Shown: positions 31,005-41,848 of the stretch, piece after piece
Numbering within the stretch: position 1 is the stretch's first letter
Layout of the letters: every line of letters starts with the position of its first letter
Assembly (NCBI GenBank): GCA_012934845.2
Contig: WNNJ02001135.1
Span: 172,057-236,056 of the forward strand
Source of the DNA: Pomphorhynchus laevis
Taxonomy: Eukaryota > Acanthocephala > Palaeacanthocephala > Echinorhynchida > Pomphorhynchidae
Direction of reading: 5' to 3'
Length of the DNA: 64,000 nt
Program-made: the position numbers and the translations under genes
Notes under the pieces: model-generated
Seen by the model: only the letters and a program-made list of their open reading frames with translations
The model's database searches: none
What the model was told of the DNA's origin: nothing

Positions 31005-31316
31005 TCCATCATGATGACCTTTAATCCTTATTTGATACATCGTCTATTGTTTGTAAGTCAATTCATAAAAATAGCTCAAATTCACTAGGCATTTCTACAT
31101 GTAATCCACACATATGTCATGGTGGAGCGTATGTTCACGAGTTAAAACGACACGGATTAGCATGCAGAATTTCGAGAAACAGATTCCCCAGACACACGGA
31201 AATAAATTCAGTGATAAGCAGAGTCCTCAACACCGTCAACGCCCCAAACATTCTAGAGCCATCCAATGTTCGTAGATCGGACGATCGAAGTCCCAATAGA
31301 GTCACTATCATTTAGC
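31005..31316 (+). mobile_element. Composite insert: AT-rich PLE tail plus a coding fragment
   Basis: 31005-31075 matches the AT-rich PLE tail (GATGACCTTTAATCCTTAT, then ACATCGTCTATTGTTTGTAA). 31101-31313 then reads open as CHGGAYVHELKRHGLACRIS, NRFPRHTEINSVISRVL, NILEPSNVRRSDDRSPN. From memory this resembles a family with HGLxC, RH..LN and LEPxGxxRxDGxRPDG that accompanies retroelement RTs in invertebrates. It replaces about 700 bp of the L2-like LINE. Confidence 0.5.
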
Positions 31317-32345
31317 TAGTGGAGAAGACACATAGGGGAGATGGAGCGCCAGCGAATTTTTGGGCGGATGTGGACAACTTGAAAATTTCCGTCGATGTTT
31401 CGGATGGAGAGAGATGTTTCGCCGTTTTTCTCGCGACGACGTTTTTCGATGCGGGCAGATGAGAGTTGATCGATTTCGAAGGGGTGAGATCGGGGAAAAT
31501 GCGAGTGGATGAAAAATACATGAGTTTGAGTCGTTGGGAAAGGACATAAGACGCGTGAGAGCAATGCTTGAAAACAATTGTTAGGATATGGGGCTGGGAA
31601 GGATTAGATTGAGAAGATTTATTTAGGCGGATTAATGCGACAGGAGAGATGTTGTTGAAAAAGGATGGTTTATCCGCAGGAACAAGAGACGAGAGGATGG
31701 ATCTGAATGCGGAAACATCGTGGTCGAGACATGCTTGTGGAGATAAAGAGGTGGAAGGAGTGATATTAGTGACGATGACGCAACGATCGCGAGAAGAAAA
31801 GCGTTTCCGTAAAGGAGGACGAGTAACGTGAATTGGTGATATCACGATATGAGAGCTGGGAGTTGAGGATATCAAGGGAGTAGGTTTGACAGCGGAAGAC
31901 AAAGAGGATTTGGATAATAGAGAGGGTGGTGAGGGATGTGGGGAAAGGTTATGAGCGGAAGGGTTGTGGAGGTTAGTGGAGGTAATTTTGATTGAGGGAT
32001 GTAGGTTATTACGAAACGAGAGAGAAGGGAAGATACGGGGTGTGTCGGGGAGTGAAGATGACATGGGATTAGAAGTTCATGTGGTGACAGGATCAGTGGG
32101 TTGACAAAAGATATCAAAAACGACTAGGGTAGTTTGAGTGGACACGTTGGAGGTTGATATGTTCTTATGAAAGAGGTCGGGTATGAGTTTGTTAGCACAA
32201 AAGCCGCATAGAAAGTCTTCTTTAGACTTACTGTTGTCGCATGCGATTGTAGTTCAGACGCTGCAGTCGTGTGTCGAGCACTGTACTTGTAATTGAGCAC
32301 AGTTGGTGTCGGTCGTAGCTGTCTTCTTACGTCCTAGCATCAACG
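31316..32345 (-). mobile_element. L2-like LINE copy 1, 5' part (ORF1)
   Basis: 31312-32064 is an open 250-codon ORF1 segment: a Ser/Pro-rich linker, then FSSRDRCVIVTNITPSTSL, LDHDVSAFRSILSSLVPADK and FARK-type basic residues. 32065-32345 holds the start with a Cys/His PHD-like cluster (CSTHDCS, FLCGFCANKLI) in a broken frame. It matches copy 2 at 43330-44356. Confidence 0.8.
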
Positions 32346-33114
32346 TCCTTGTGCGTAAAACTGTCAGTATTGATCTGGAACTGGATTGATTATATGTATA
32401 TTATATCTCAAATGTAAGTTGTTGTTATCAAGATAGTTTAAACTATCTTGATAAGATAGAAGGACTATAAAATCCTCTATCTCTACAAGATAAAAGTCTA
32501 GTCCTATATCTGAAGGACTATAGCATCCGCATCTCTACAAGATAAAAGTCTGAGGGCATAAGCACCTCCCGAATTCCACTGAAAGATATTCAGTGAAAAG
32601 GGCCCCCGATTACTTTGTATTGTAATGGATAAGCTATAAGGGGATAGTCATCCTCATTTGGAACCAGAGATTGGAAGGTAACCCTTCCCATTCCCGGTCA
32701 CAACTGCTGAGTCCAATTGCCCCTGGGCAATATCTTCATTTCCATTTATTAGTTGCCACGCTTTACCCTTTTTTAAAGGCGGACTGGTGCAGGATTTCGA
32801 TTGTGGGCTGAGGCATTTCTTTTATTTGCTTTTGGTACTATATTACAGAGTGTCAGTACTGAGTCGTTAGTTGTCGTGTTTTGTCCTAGTAGTGTTTCAA
32901 TTAGCGAGGTAATCATTGATTGAATATTTTTTATTGTTGACTGATGCTTTGAATCAATCAATCTTACAACAGCTAGGTCAGAGAGAAAAAAGGATGCGGG
33001 TGAAGTGAAGGTCCGGTTGTAGTTTATTATAGGTTTATTAAACTTAAAGTGTCGGTTCATGTATTCTCTGAATGATTTACATTTCCTAGACCAAGCGGGT
33101 GTAACCCATCGCAA
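32341..33114 (-). other. Unassigned, with a small open frame and repeats
   Basis: 32773-33114 minus is open (113 codons, includes ASFFLSDLAVVRLIDSKHQS) and resembles an ORF1 end, but I do not recognise it. It contains a 30-bp perfect palindrome (32425-32454) and a 55-bp tandem repeat (32459-32554; GAAGGACTATA and ATCTCTACAAGATAAAAGTC). Confidence 0.4.
32425..32454. repeat. Perfect 30-bp palindrome
   Basis: TTATCAAGATAGTTT and its complement. Its core AAGATAGTTTAAACTA also follows the LINE 3' tail at 33568-33583. Confidence 0.95.
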
Positions 33115-33285
33115 TTAATACATACTGGTGTGCTCTTACAGAGCACACCAGCATGGACACAAGAGCACAACATGGACAAGAGACAGTATGGACACAAGAG
33201 AACTGGACACAAGAGCACATGCTGGTGTGCTCTTGTGTCCAATTCAATGGACACATACTGGTGTATCCATTGAATTGCAGTCGTT
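33115..33285. repeat. Cluster of inverted and direct repeats
   Basis: AGAGCACACCAGCATG and its complement CATGCTGGTGTGCTCT, with repeated TGGACACAAGAGCAC and an inverted TCAATGGACACA/TATCCATTGA pair. It would fold into several hairpins. Origin unknown. Confidence 0.8.
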
Positions 33286-33341
33286 TTTGCGGCATACTCC
33301 ATAAAGATGGGGGTTTAAGCCCAATCCGCGAGCGTAGCGAG

Positions 33342-33446
33342 CGAAACTGACAGGATAATCTGGAACTGATAGGAATAATCTGGAACTGACATGAATAATA
33401 TGGAACTGACAAGAATAATTTGGAACTGACAGGAATAATCTGGAAT
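33342..33446 (+). repeat. 20-bp minisatellite, 5 units
   Basis: The unit is close to GGAACTGACAGGAATAATCT. It lies directly upstream of the LINE tail at 33480-33566. Confidence 0.9.
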
Positions 33447-33479
33447 GTAAGTAGTCGTTGTTTTCAAGATATCTGTGAC

Positions 33480-33566
33480 TTTTGATGTTCTTATTTTTGT
33501 TTGTTAGTGGTCATGTAAGCGTGCATTTTGCACGCATTTGCCACGTTAAATAAATTATTGTATTAT
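33480..33566 (+). mobile_element. LINE 3' tail without body (SINE or truncated copy)
   Basis: Nearly identical to the tail of the minus-strand LINE at 47211-47290: GTGGTCATGTAAGCGTGC, ATTTT loop, GCACGCATTTGCCAC, GTTAAATAAATTATTG. No RT sequence precedes it; instead there is a minisatellite. It may be a very short LINE copy or a SINE using the tail. Confidence 0.8.
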
Positions 33567-34199
33567 TAAGATAGTTTAAACTAATGATGAAATTTAAAAC
33601 AAAATCTATCGAAGAATTTTTGATATCAATAAAATACGAATTTGGTGAGATCTCAAAACCGATTGTTATGTTGTTAAAGTTTTCAACATCGTAGTTCTGT
33701 GAACTATGATTTTCAACCCTCACAACAATCAAATGCAAAATAATAGAAATCTTTAAAAAATTGATAAAGAAATGAGTTTACCTTTCCATTATTTAACATT
33801 AAAGATATTATTGACACCCATCAAGCACATATATTTCACCAAGATATATTTAATTAATGTTTAAAAAAATAAATTTTCTAAATTCTTTTTCAGCTCTCGT
33901 AATTATTTTTACATTTTTTGTGCGCCCGAAAAACACTGAAATTTTATAAGTGCGCCATGACTCCAAAACGTCTAGAAACACTGCTCTATGAGCAGCCTTT
34001 TATAAATGATACAATCATTTATGCTAAATAAGCATAGGACCATGTTACAAAGGATACCATCACTAATTGTTGAATGAAGGTTTTTGATCAAACTGACATC
34101 GAGCAGAAAGATGCTTCGGATAAAAACGTACTTTCCCAAGAACATATTTTACGCAGTTTTTGACGGTATTACTATTATGTCGAAAACTGCGAGCTTGCT
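33567..34199. other. Unassigned
   Basis: AT-rich DNA with no recognised coding sequence. Possibly the eroded 5' part of the plus-strand LINE that follows. Confidence 0.35.
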
Positions 34200-36290
34200 G
34201 AATTCTTACTGGCCGAACTTCTGATCAACATATTAATCAACCAACATGTATATAGTCTCAAATGAAAACGTAGATCTTGTGTTTACAAAACGCATTGAAG
34301 ATATAATCAGAGTTGATTTTGAGTCTATATTAGGAACCAGCGATCATTGTGTGATTTCAGTACATATTGCTCACACTTTACAGCGACGATCTACGTGCAA
34401 TGACATCGGAAAGCGTAATTAGAGTCGAGTAAACGTGGAAGATCTCCAACTCTATAGTCATCAGCTAAACTTCGGATCTGTCGATCTTCCAATTGGTGAT
34501 GACTTATTGTTAATGACCAGGAACATCATAACCATTTCTGATATATTTGCACCAATAAGAACAAAGGCTTAACGGACGTCAACGCCACTATGGTTCATCA
34601 ATGAGCTTATGACTATTATCAAGTAAAGAAATCGATTGTGGCGAATCTCTCAACTCAACAATGTTAACCACCATGTGTATAAAACTCTTCACAATCCCTG
34701 CAATTAACTCAACGTTCAAAAAATAAAACATTTGAAGAAGATATTGTATCTGACATAAACAGGGCTCCTAAACGTTTTTGGGCATATGTTAGACATCGTC
34801 GTACCTACCATTTTACAATAATGTAATGCGTCGTTTTAGCGTTTTCCTAAACAACTGCACCTTCCGTGAAGTAATTCGTTGAAGTAGGTACTGACACATT
34901 ACAGTAACTTCTTTGTATTTTTCACTAATCAAATCGATGAACTGATCACTTTCGTGGCAAAAAGGTAATGAGAATATATTATGACGCCATTCGATAACCT
35001 CCGAATATGCGGCAATAAGTTCATGTTTATACGTCGGGCGACCTGAGCGAATTATGCATAGTTATATGGTCAAGTTTTATAGTGAGAATAATGTAATAGC
35101 TTCTGAGCAACATGGTTTCCGTAAGGGTTATTCGACAGTTACCAAACTACTCGCAACCCATCTTGATTGGTCAGCTAATAAAGTCGTCTCCATTGCTACT
35201 GACATTATATTCTTCGATTTCTCTAAGGCATTTGACCGAGTAGACCATAGATTCCTCCTAAATAAACTAGAGAAAAGTGGCATTCCATTTTTGCTTGTTA
35301 GATGGATTGCATCGTTTTTAAGCAATCGTAGTTATTGTGTGCATGTAGATACTTTTTACTCGTCTTCGCGGCCATGTAATATAGGGGTGCCTCAAGGTTC
35401 AGTATTGTGTCCATTGTTATTTAGTGTCTACATCAACGATCTCCCGGAATCTATTGATTCTTGGATGATTTTATAAGCAGACGATTTGAAATTCTGGAGA
35501 GCAATTCGTTCACCCAGAGATATAGTTAAACTGCAACGGGATATCGATGAAGTCGAAAATTGGGCTCTGCTCAATAGGTGGATTGTCAATATACCAAAAT
35601 GCAAACATTTACGGGTTTGTGGCGGAAATGCTCAATTTTCAGCTATTATAGCTTTCAAAGCAGTGATATAGAACGAGTGAACAAATATAAAGACTTTAGA
35701 GTGTGGATAAACAGTGACTTGAGTACCATCACACATACTGCACATGCTTGTTCAAATATGTTGGGGATAATCGGTCAACTTCGACGCACTTTCATTACAC
35801 TCGATCAATTTGCCCTACGTCGGTTAATCTTTGCTCATATGTTGAGTCGTCTTCTATATGCTGCGCCTTGTGTTTTTCAAAAATTCAAAAGAACATATTA
35901 GTTTAGAGAGGGTACTTCATAGAGCTACCAAGCTAGCACCACAACTGAGATTTTGTCGTACCCTGATCGATTAAAAGCACTTAGACTTGAGACTGTAACG
36001 TGGACGCGCCGGTACATCGATATGAATATGGTCTGGTAAATTTTTAATGAATCGGACCATCCACTTCGAGATTGCCTTCATTTGCGCTCATCCAATATCC
36101 TTCGAGCTCATGGTTTAACCTTGCGAGTGAAAGAATAAGAAAATCACGAGCTGTTTAATTTGATCGGCGAGTTGTATCTCTGTGGAATAGGCTTGGAGAG
36201 TCAACAGTGTGCAGTAGCAATATCAACGAATTCAAAAAGAAATTACGGATGGAGGATGCCATGGTGAAAGCTGCTTTTCCATATTTATTA
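34200..36290 (+). mobile_element. CR1-like LINE, decayed
   Basis: The endonuclease end is at about 34246-34420 (LVFTKRIEDIIRVDF, GTSDHCVISVHIAH). A linker with APKRFWAYVRHRRT follows, then RT at 35054-35901 and a C-terminal end FKKKLRMEDAMVKAAFPYLL at about 36220-36285. The first 800 bp are heavily broken. Confidence 0.8.
35054..35901 (+). pseudogene. CR1-like reverse transcriptase
   Basis: Motifs: EQHGFRKGYSTVTKLL, motif A IIFFDFSKAFDRVDHRFLL, GVPQGSVLCPLLFSVYIND. The catalytic box reads stop-ADDLKFW, because the tyrosine codon of YADD is TAA at 35474-35476. The frame then continues to about 35671 and shifts, with LRRTFITLDQFALRRLIFAH as the thumb. It cannot make an active enzyme. Confidence 0.85.
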
Positions 36291-36299
36291 TCATCTCAG

Positions 36300-37870
36300 C
36301 AAGGTCGTCTTCAATAACGCTATCAAAATATTGGCCAATTGTTTTATTAGCGTTCCTACTACTATTCACATATAGAAAGAGAGCTTTGGGATCATGTCTA
36401 CAGCTATGAGCTAGACCATTTTCAAATAAATAGCGCTTATGTCGCTTTAAAGAATTGAAGAAATTTCTCGCCTGCTTATAAACACCATATTCACAAAACC
36501 CAACATTAAAGCATTTGAAACTGAAGTCACGAGCCTTCATCGCAGTAGCCAGCTCAGTATCAAACCAACGAGCGCTTTTCCGACTAGTCTTAGACTTCAA
36601 AGGTGAGAATTTTACCATTAGAGAATAAAGCGTCACGCGAAAATGATCCCAGGCCTCGTCAACTCCGACAACAGCCGGATCAGGCCAACTTACTCTATGC
36701 AGCTTTGATGTAATAACATCATAGTTCGCCCGAAAAACATTAATCTGACGTTTGTACCGTGCATGATGGAACACCCTCATTTGTATATTTAGCAAAACTT
36801 TAACTACACAGTGATCAGACAAACCAACAGGAGAATCATATTGGATACTACTGATTAATTGACTGTTTGTCGATAGGCAAAGATCAAGAAGGGAAGAACT
36901 ACAACTTGAAAAGCGAGTATGTACATCAACAAATTGAGCAAGACCACAATAAGCAAAACACTCCATAAGGTCACAAGATTCACTATCACAAGTAGGAAGA
37001 ACCGTATTCGAAGTCCATTCAACATCTGGCATATTCAGATCCCCAATTATCACAGTATCACAATCTCCTCGCGTATACAACTCTATCTCTTCAATGAGTT
37101 TCTTAGATATTGTCTTAGGAGCATGATACACAAGACCCAGTATGATGGGTGAGCTGTTATCAAACTTCACCTGACACCACAAACTCTCAACTCTATCAAT
37201 AGACGACTTACTCAAAACGCGCACCTTAACTTCGTCTCTCATAAAGAGAGCTACGCCACCACCCCTACCCCTATCCGATCACTACGGAACAAAGAATAGC
37301 CTGGGATGGATACCTCAGCATCGGATACATCACAATTAAGCCAAGATTCTGTAATACCAACTATAATTGGATTAACAGACTCGATCCTAAACTTTAGCTC
37401 ATCGACTTTCTGTAACAAGCTCCGAACATTACAATAAAATATACTATGACTTTTATTCATACCAGTGCGAGTAATAATATCATCTCTATTAATCTGACAC
37501 ACTTCAGATCCCAAATCAGCTAGGCACTTATATGCTGTAAGACCTTGCCAAAACCCTCCACATTCATGAGAGGCGATACATCTAATGGGGACCAACTGAT
37601 TCGAATGCGTCGCCTCACTACTTGAAAATTTTGCACACATAGATTGCTCTCACCAAGTGCAACACGAGATGCAAGTTCTTTCTTAGCTTAAGACAATTTC
37701 TCCCTTTGAAGAGCGTCAAGATCTTTTAAGAGACTAACATGGGATCCTTTTAAACGATATGAATTCCGAAGAATTAACTCAGTATGTGACTGCTCTCTAA
37801 ATAAGGCCTTGAGTAAACGCGGCCTATTACTAAGTGTATCACGCTTACCCAGTCGAAATAATGCAACGAT
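36300..37870 (-). mobile_element. CR1-like LINE, ORF1 end plus endonuclease
   Basis: ORF1 C-terminus at 37640-37870 (ESNLCVQNFQVVRRR). Endonuclease at 36232-37640: SIFYCNVRSLLQKVDELKFR, GITESWLN, IIGDLNMPDVEW, SLLDLCLS, GLSDHCVVKVLL, then a linker to NSSRNANKTIGQYFD. The endonuclease frame shifts near 37245. The RT is missing, and its 3' side abuts the end of the plus-strand LINE at 34200-36290. Confidence 0.85.
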
Positions 37871-37939
37871 TATTATGTAATACTTTTATTATATTTTCTT
37901 TTTTTCTGCAGTGAACCAGCCAATTAAGCCATGCTTTTA

Positions 37940-38670
37940 TGTGCTGTTGAAACATTAATAATAAATGTGTCCACCTCAGATTTGGTCGTAGTGATTTACC
38001 AAATGATTATTCTGTTTGCGGTGAGATTATTCCCATAAATTCGTATACAAAGGATCTTGGGATAATTGTTCAAAATTCGTTTAAAACTGGTCTCAATACT
38101 GAACATATATGCAACATGTCGAGAAAAAGTATTTACATGATCAAAAATACCTTTAGTTCGCTTCCACCGTCTCAGTTCTCACTATTATATAAGGCGTTGA
38201 TCAGACCAATCATTGATTATGCTTCGCCGGCGACTTTTCCTTCTACATATGGTGAAATAAACCAATTAGAAAAGATTCTTAACCGATTTTCCAAGCTATG
38301 TTCTGGTCTTCGAAACATTGCCTACTGTGATAGACTAAGCCAACTAAATATTACTTCAGTTTACATAAGATATGTGTACAATGATTTATTACAGTTATGG
38401 CGAATGATCCATGTCTTTCCTGGTTATCCATCGGAATCCGTTATTCTAAATGATCGCCCGAGCCACAGAGAACACTTTATCAGTTATTGTTCAATCACAC
38501 GGGAAATGTCATAAATACTTGCGATTATCTCACAGAGCGGTAAACCTATGGAACCGATTACCGAATTCGATAGCGTGTATGACACTGTACAAATCATTCC
38601 AGAATGCGCCCAGCATGTGGATAAAAAGAGAAGATTCTTTGCAGGATACATATAACTATATGTGACAATT
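37940..38670 (+). mobile_element. CR1-like LINE, RT C-terminal fragment
   Basis: Reads SYTKDLGIIVQNSFKTGLNT, IKNTFSSLPPSQFSLLYKAL, IIDYASPATFPSTYGEINQL, LRLSHRAVNLWNRLPNSIAC. This is the thumb and C-terminal region of a CR1-like RT. A frameshift occurs near 38480. Confidence 0.8.
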
Positions 38671-38699
38671 TATTATTTGTCTGCTCACGGTTAAACCAA

Positions 38700-40396
38700 T
38701 TTTATGTCAGTAAAATCTTAATCCAGATACAGTATATTGAAATTAGAATCTGTGCAAAGCCATGTAATTAGCGTTTTCTTGAAGTGCACTCTATTTGATA
38801 TGTTGATGATATTCTCTGGAAGTTTTTTCCAAAGCCTCACTGCTCGATGAGAAAGGCGATATAGTCTTCCGAGTTTGCCGTGATGCAGGGTCCTCACAGT
38901 AAGAGAGTGACCTTGATTAGTAGTTCGCTGGCTTTGCTGAATACAGTCGACCGAGAATCCGTCACGCTCGAATAACATATTCCTATATTGCGCAAGCTGT
39001 CCTTATAAGACAATTTCCTGGAGGAATAGCACGATCTCGTCAACCTACAGATGACATTTTCCAGCTCATTCATCTCACCACGTATACATGGAAATACTGC
39101 AGAAATACAATATTCAATAATAAAACGAATAAGTGAATTGTATATTATTTTAAGACAGGAAGCCGATGGATTACAAAAACACCTCCGGACCACATAGCTA
39201 AGTTTCCTGGTCGTTTGGATGATTCTGTCCGTGTTTGGACGACTCTTCAATGACTCGTGCACAAGTATTCCCAAATCTCTTGTGCATTGTACCTACGTAA
39301 TTGTTTCGGAAGCTAATTTATACCTGAAAGAAAATTTCTTATGTCCTAAGTGCATGTGGCAGCACTTTGATATATTTAACATCAGTCCTGTCTCATTATT
39401 CCACCTAACAATATTGTCTAAATCTTCCTGGAGCAGAAAACAGTCATGATACGATTGAATGCACCGCCATAACTTGAGGTCATCCGCAAACGCTAGGATT
39501 TTGCATCTCAGTCTTAATAACAGATTCTGAAGGAAAATGTTGAACAGTAAAGGGCCGAGAACTGTACCTTGAGGCACTCCGGCACAAACATGACGTTGTG
39601 AAGAAATACTACTGCCTAGCCTCACTTGATATGACCGACCCTTCAAGAACGAACTAATCCAACGAACTACATGGAGATCGATACCGTATATAGCCAAAAC
39701 TACTAGCAGAGGATCATGTGGTACTCGGTCAAACGCCCGGCTAAAATCGATAAAAATTACATCGACCCCACACCCATCCGCTACTACATCTGCCCAATTT
39801 TCACGAGCCATAATTAAATTACTGAGGCATGATCGACCTGTGCGAAATCCATGTTGAGAATGGTGCAGAAGTTTAAATCTATCCATATCAGAAGTTATGT
39901 ATTTATGCACGAACCTTTCAAGGCATTTACATACAACGCTTGTCAAACTTACAGAACGATAATTGGACGGGTCTTATCTGTTCACTTTTTTGTATATAGG
40001 AGTAATGTGAGATCACTTCCACTGATTAGGGATGTATGATGTACATAGAGACATGTTAAACATCTCTGATAATGGGAATGCTAGCAGGTCATGGAGTTTT
40101 TGAAGAATAAAAGGATGAATGTCGTCCGGCCCAGCCGACGTGTACCAAGATAATTTACGCAATTCCCGTGATATCTCTGCTGGAGAAATTAATAGCGTAT
40201 GGGAGACGAATGTCTCAAAAATTTGCGCTGGACGAAAATCTGTAATTGGAGTGGGACAAATAATATCCAAGGCCTCTGCCAACATACTCACAATTTCATC
40301 AGGATTTCTCGCAATCTTACCGTCATGGGTCAAAAGCAAAATTGATGGAATAACTTTTCTACTTTTATTTACATAGCTCCAGAACGACTTAAAAAA
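38700..40396 (-). mobile_element. CR1-like LINE, RT
   Basis: From the linker (FWSYVNKSRKVIPSILLLTH at about 40300-40390) through AGPDDIHPFILQKL, QHGFRTGRSCLSNL, motif A VIFIDFSRAFDRVPH, GVPQGTVLGPLLFNIFLQN, catalytic FADDLKLWRCI (39470-39510) and a C-terminal RLYRLSHRAVRLWKKLPENI. About three breaks. The L2-like copy 2 begins at its right edge. Confidence 0.85.
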
Positions 40397-40470
40397 GGAT
40401 TTATTTTAACGTGGCAAATGCGTGCCAGCGCACGCTTACATGACCACAAACAACAAAACAAGACTGTGAA

Positions 40471-41632
40471 TCAGGTGTCGAGAAGGTGTGAACTGAGGAG
40501 GTGATTGAATGTGATAAAGGAGGGAGCGCGGCGGACGTCGAGAAAGAGTTGATTCCAGGCGAGTGAGGCGGCGACGAGGAAGGATCGGAGACCGTAGTTG
40601 TTGGAGTAATTAGGAACGTGGAGTAAGAGGGTATGACAGGAACGAAGCGATAGCGAGGTGGGGCGAGTATCGTCTAAGAAAGGAAGGTTGATGAACGATG
40701 GGGATCCGACAGCGATGAAACGAAAAGTAACGAGAAGGCGGAGTTTGATGCGAATGTGGATGATAGGCCAGGAGAGTTGGGCAAAATATGTGGATGTGTG
40801 GTCGAAGCGACGGAGACGAAATAGCACTCGAACGGCGGTGTTGATTATTCGTTGTAGGGGTAGGATGATGGATTTTGGAGAATTGACGAAAAGGCTAAGA
40901 CAGTAATCGATTTTAGGGAAAAGAAGCGATGAAACAAGAGACATACAAGATTGGAAGTCGATAAGGGGGCGGATACGGCGGATGTCACGGAGGATTAAGT
41001 TAGATGAGCGGACCTTGTCACGGACGAACGGTTTAAGGGAAAGGTGATCATCGAAATGAAAGCCTAAGAAAGTGAGATTGTGGACTATGGGGATGATCGA
41101 TGAGGCAAAATATACAGTGGGAGAAGATATGTTTGGTTTACGGGGGAGGATCCACATTATTTTGGACTTTTCGGGGTTTAGAACGAGATGGAGATTGGAG
41201 AGACGTTTGTAGATAGAAGAAAGACAGTTGGAGGCAGAAATGCCGATATCTTGTATGCGATGTGCGGGTGCATGAGCATAGATTTGAATGTCATCAGCGT
41301 ATTGCATGACGTTAAAGGAGTAAGGTTTGATAAATGGAGAGAGATCGCCAAGCAAAAGAGAGAAAAGCAGGGGACCTAGGACTGAACCTTGTGGGACCCC
41401 GCAAAAAAATAGGGATGGGAGGGGAGGATGATGAATTAGAACAGACGCGAAAGGAACGGTCGGATAGATATGAGGCGAACCAAGCTACGGAGGAGGAAGA
41501 AAAGCCGTAATCATAACGAAGGCGAGAAAGGAGGACGGAGTGGTCGACAATGTCGAATGCGGAGGAGAGGTCGAGGGAGATGAGAACACTATATAGAGCC
41601 TTGTCTCGAGAAATGAGTAAGTCGTTGTACAC
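40471..41632 (-). pseudogene. L2-like ORF2, reverse transcriptase part
   Basis: 41312-41632 has motif A LISLDLSSAFDIVDHSVLLS. 40471-41355 has catalytic QYADDIQIYAHAP, LHLVLNPEKSKIMWI, LTFLGFHFDDHLSLKPF and a complete C-terminal half. One frameshift lies between them, around motif B. Confidence 0.85.
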
Positions 41633-41848
41633 TTTTATGCATGCGATTTCTGTGGAGTGATTAGAGCGGAAAGCGGATTGGAAAGGAGGGTACAGGTTGG
41701 ATGAGGAGAGATAAGCGTTGATTTGTATTAAGATGAGGCGTTCTAAGAGCTCAGAAAGAGTAGGGAGTAGTGAAATAGGGCGATAGCTAGAAGGAAGGGA
41801 GGGGTCTAGCGATTGTTTCTTAAGGAGAAAACGAACGATTGCGGATTT

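Noticed and set aside
33342-33446. CRISPR-like array of 20-bp repeats
   Set aside because: Units are adjacent without spacers; it is a minisatellite.
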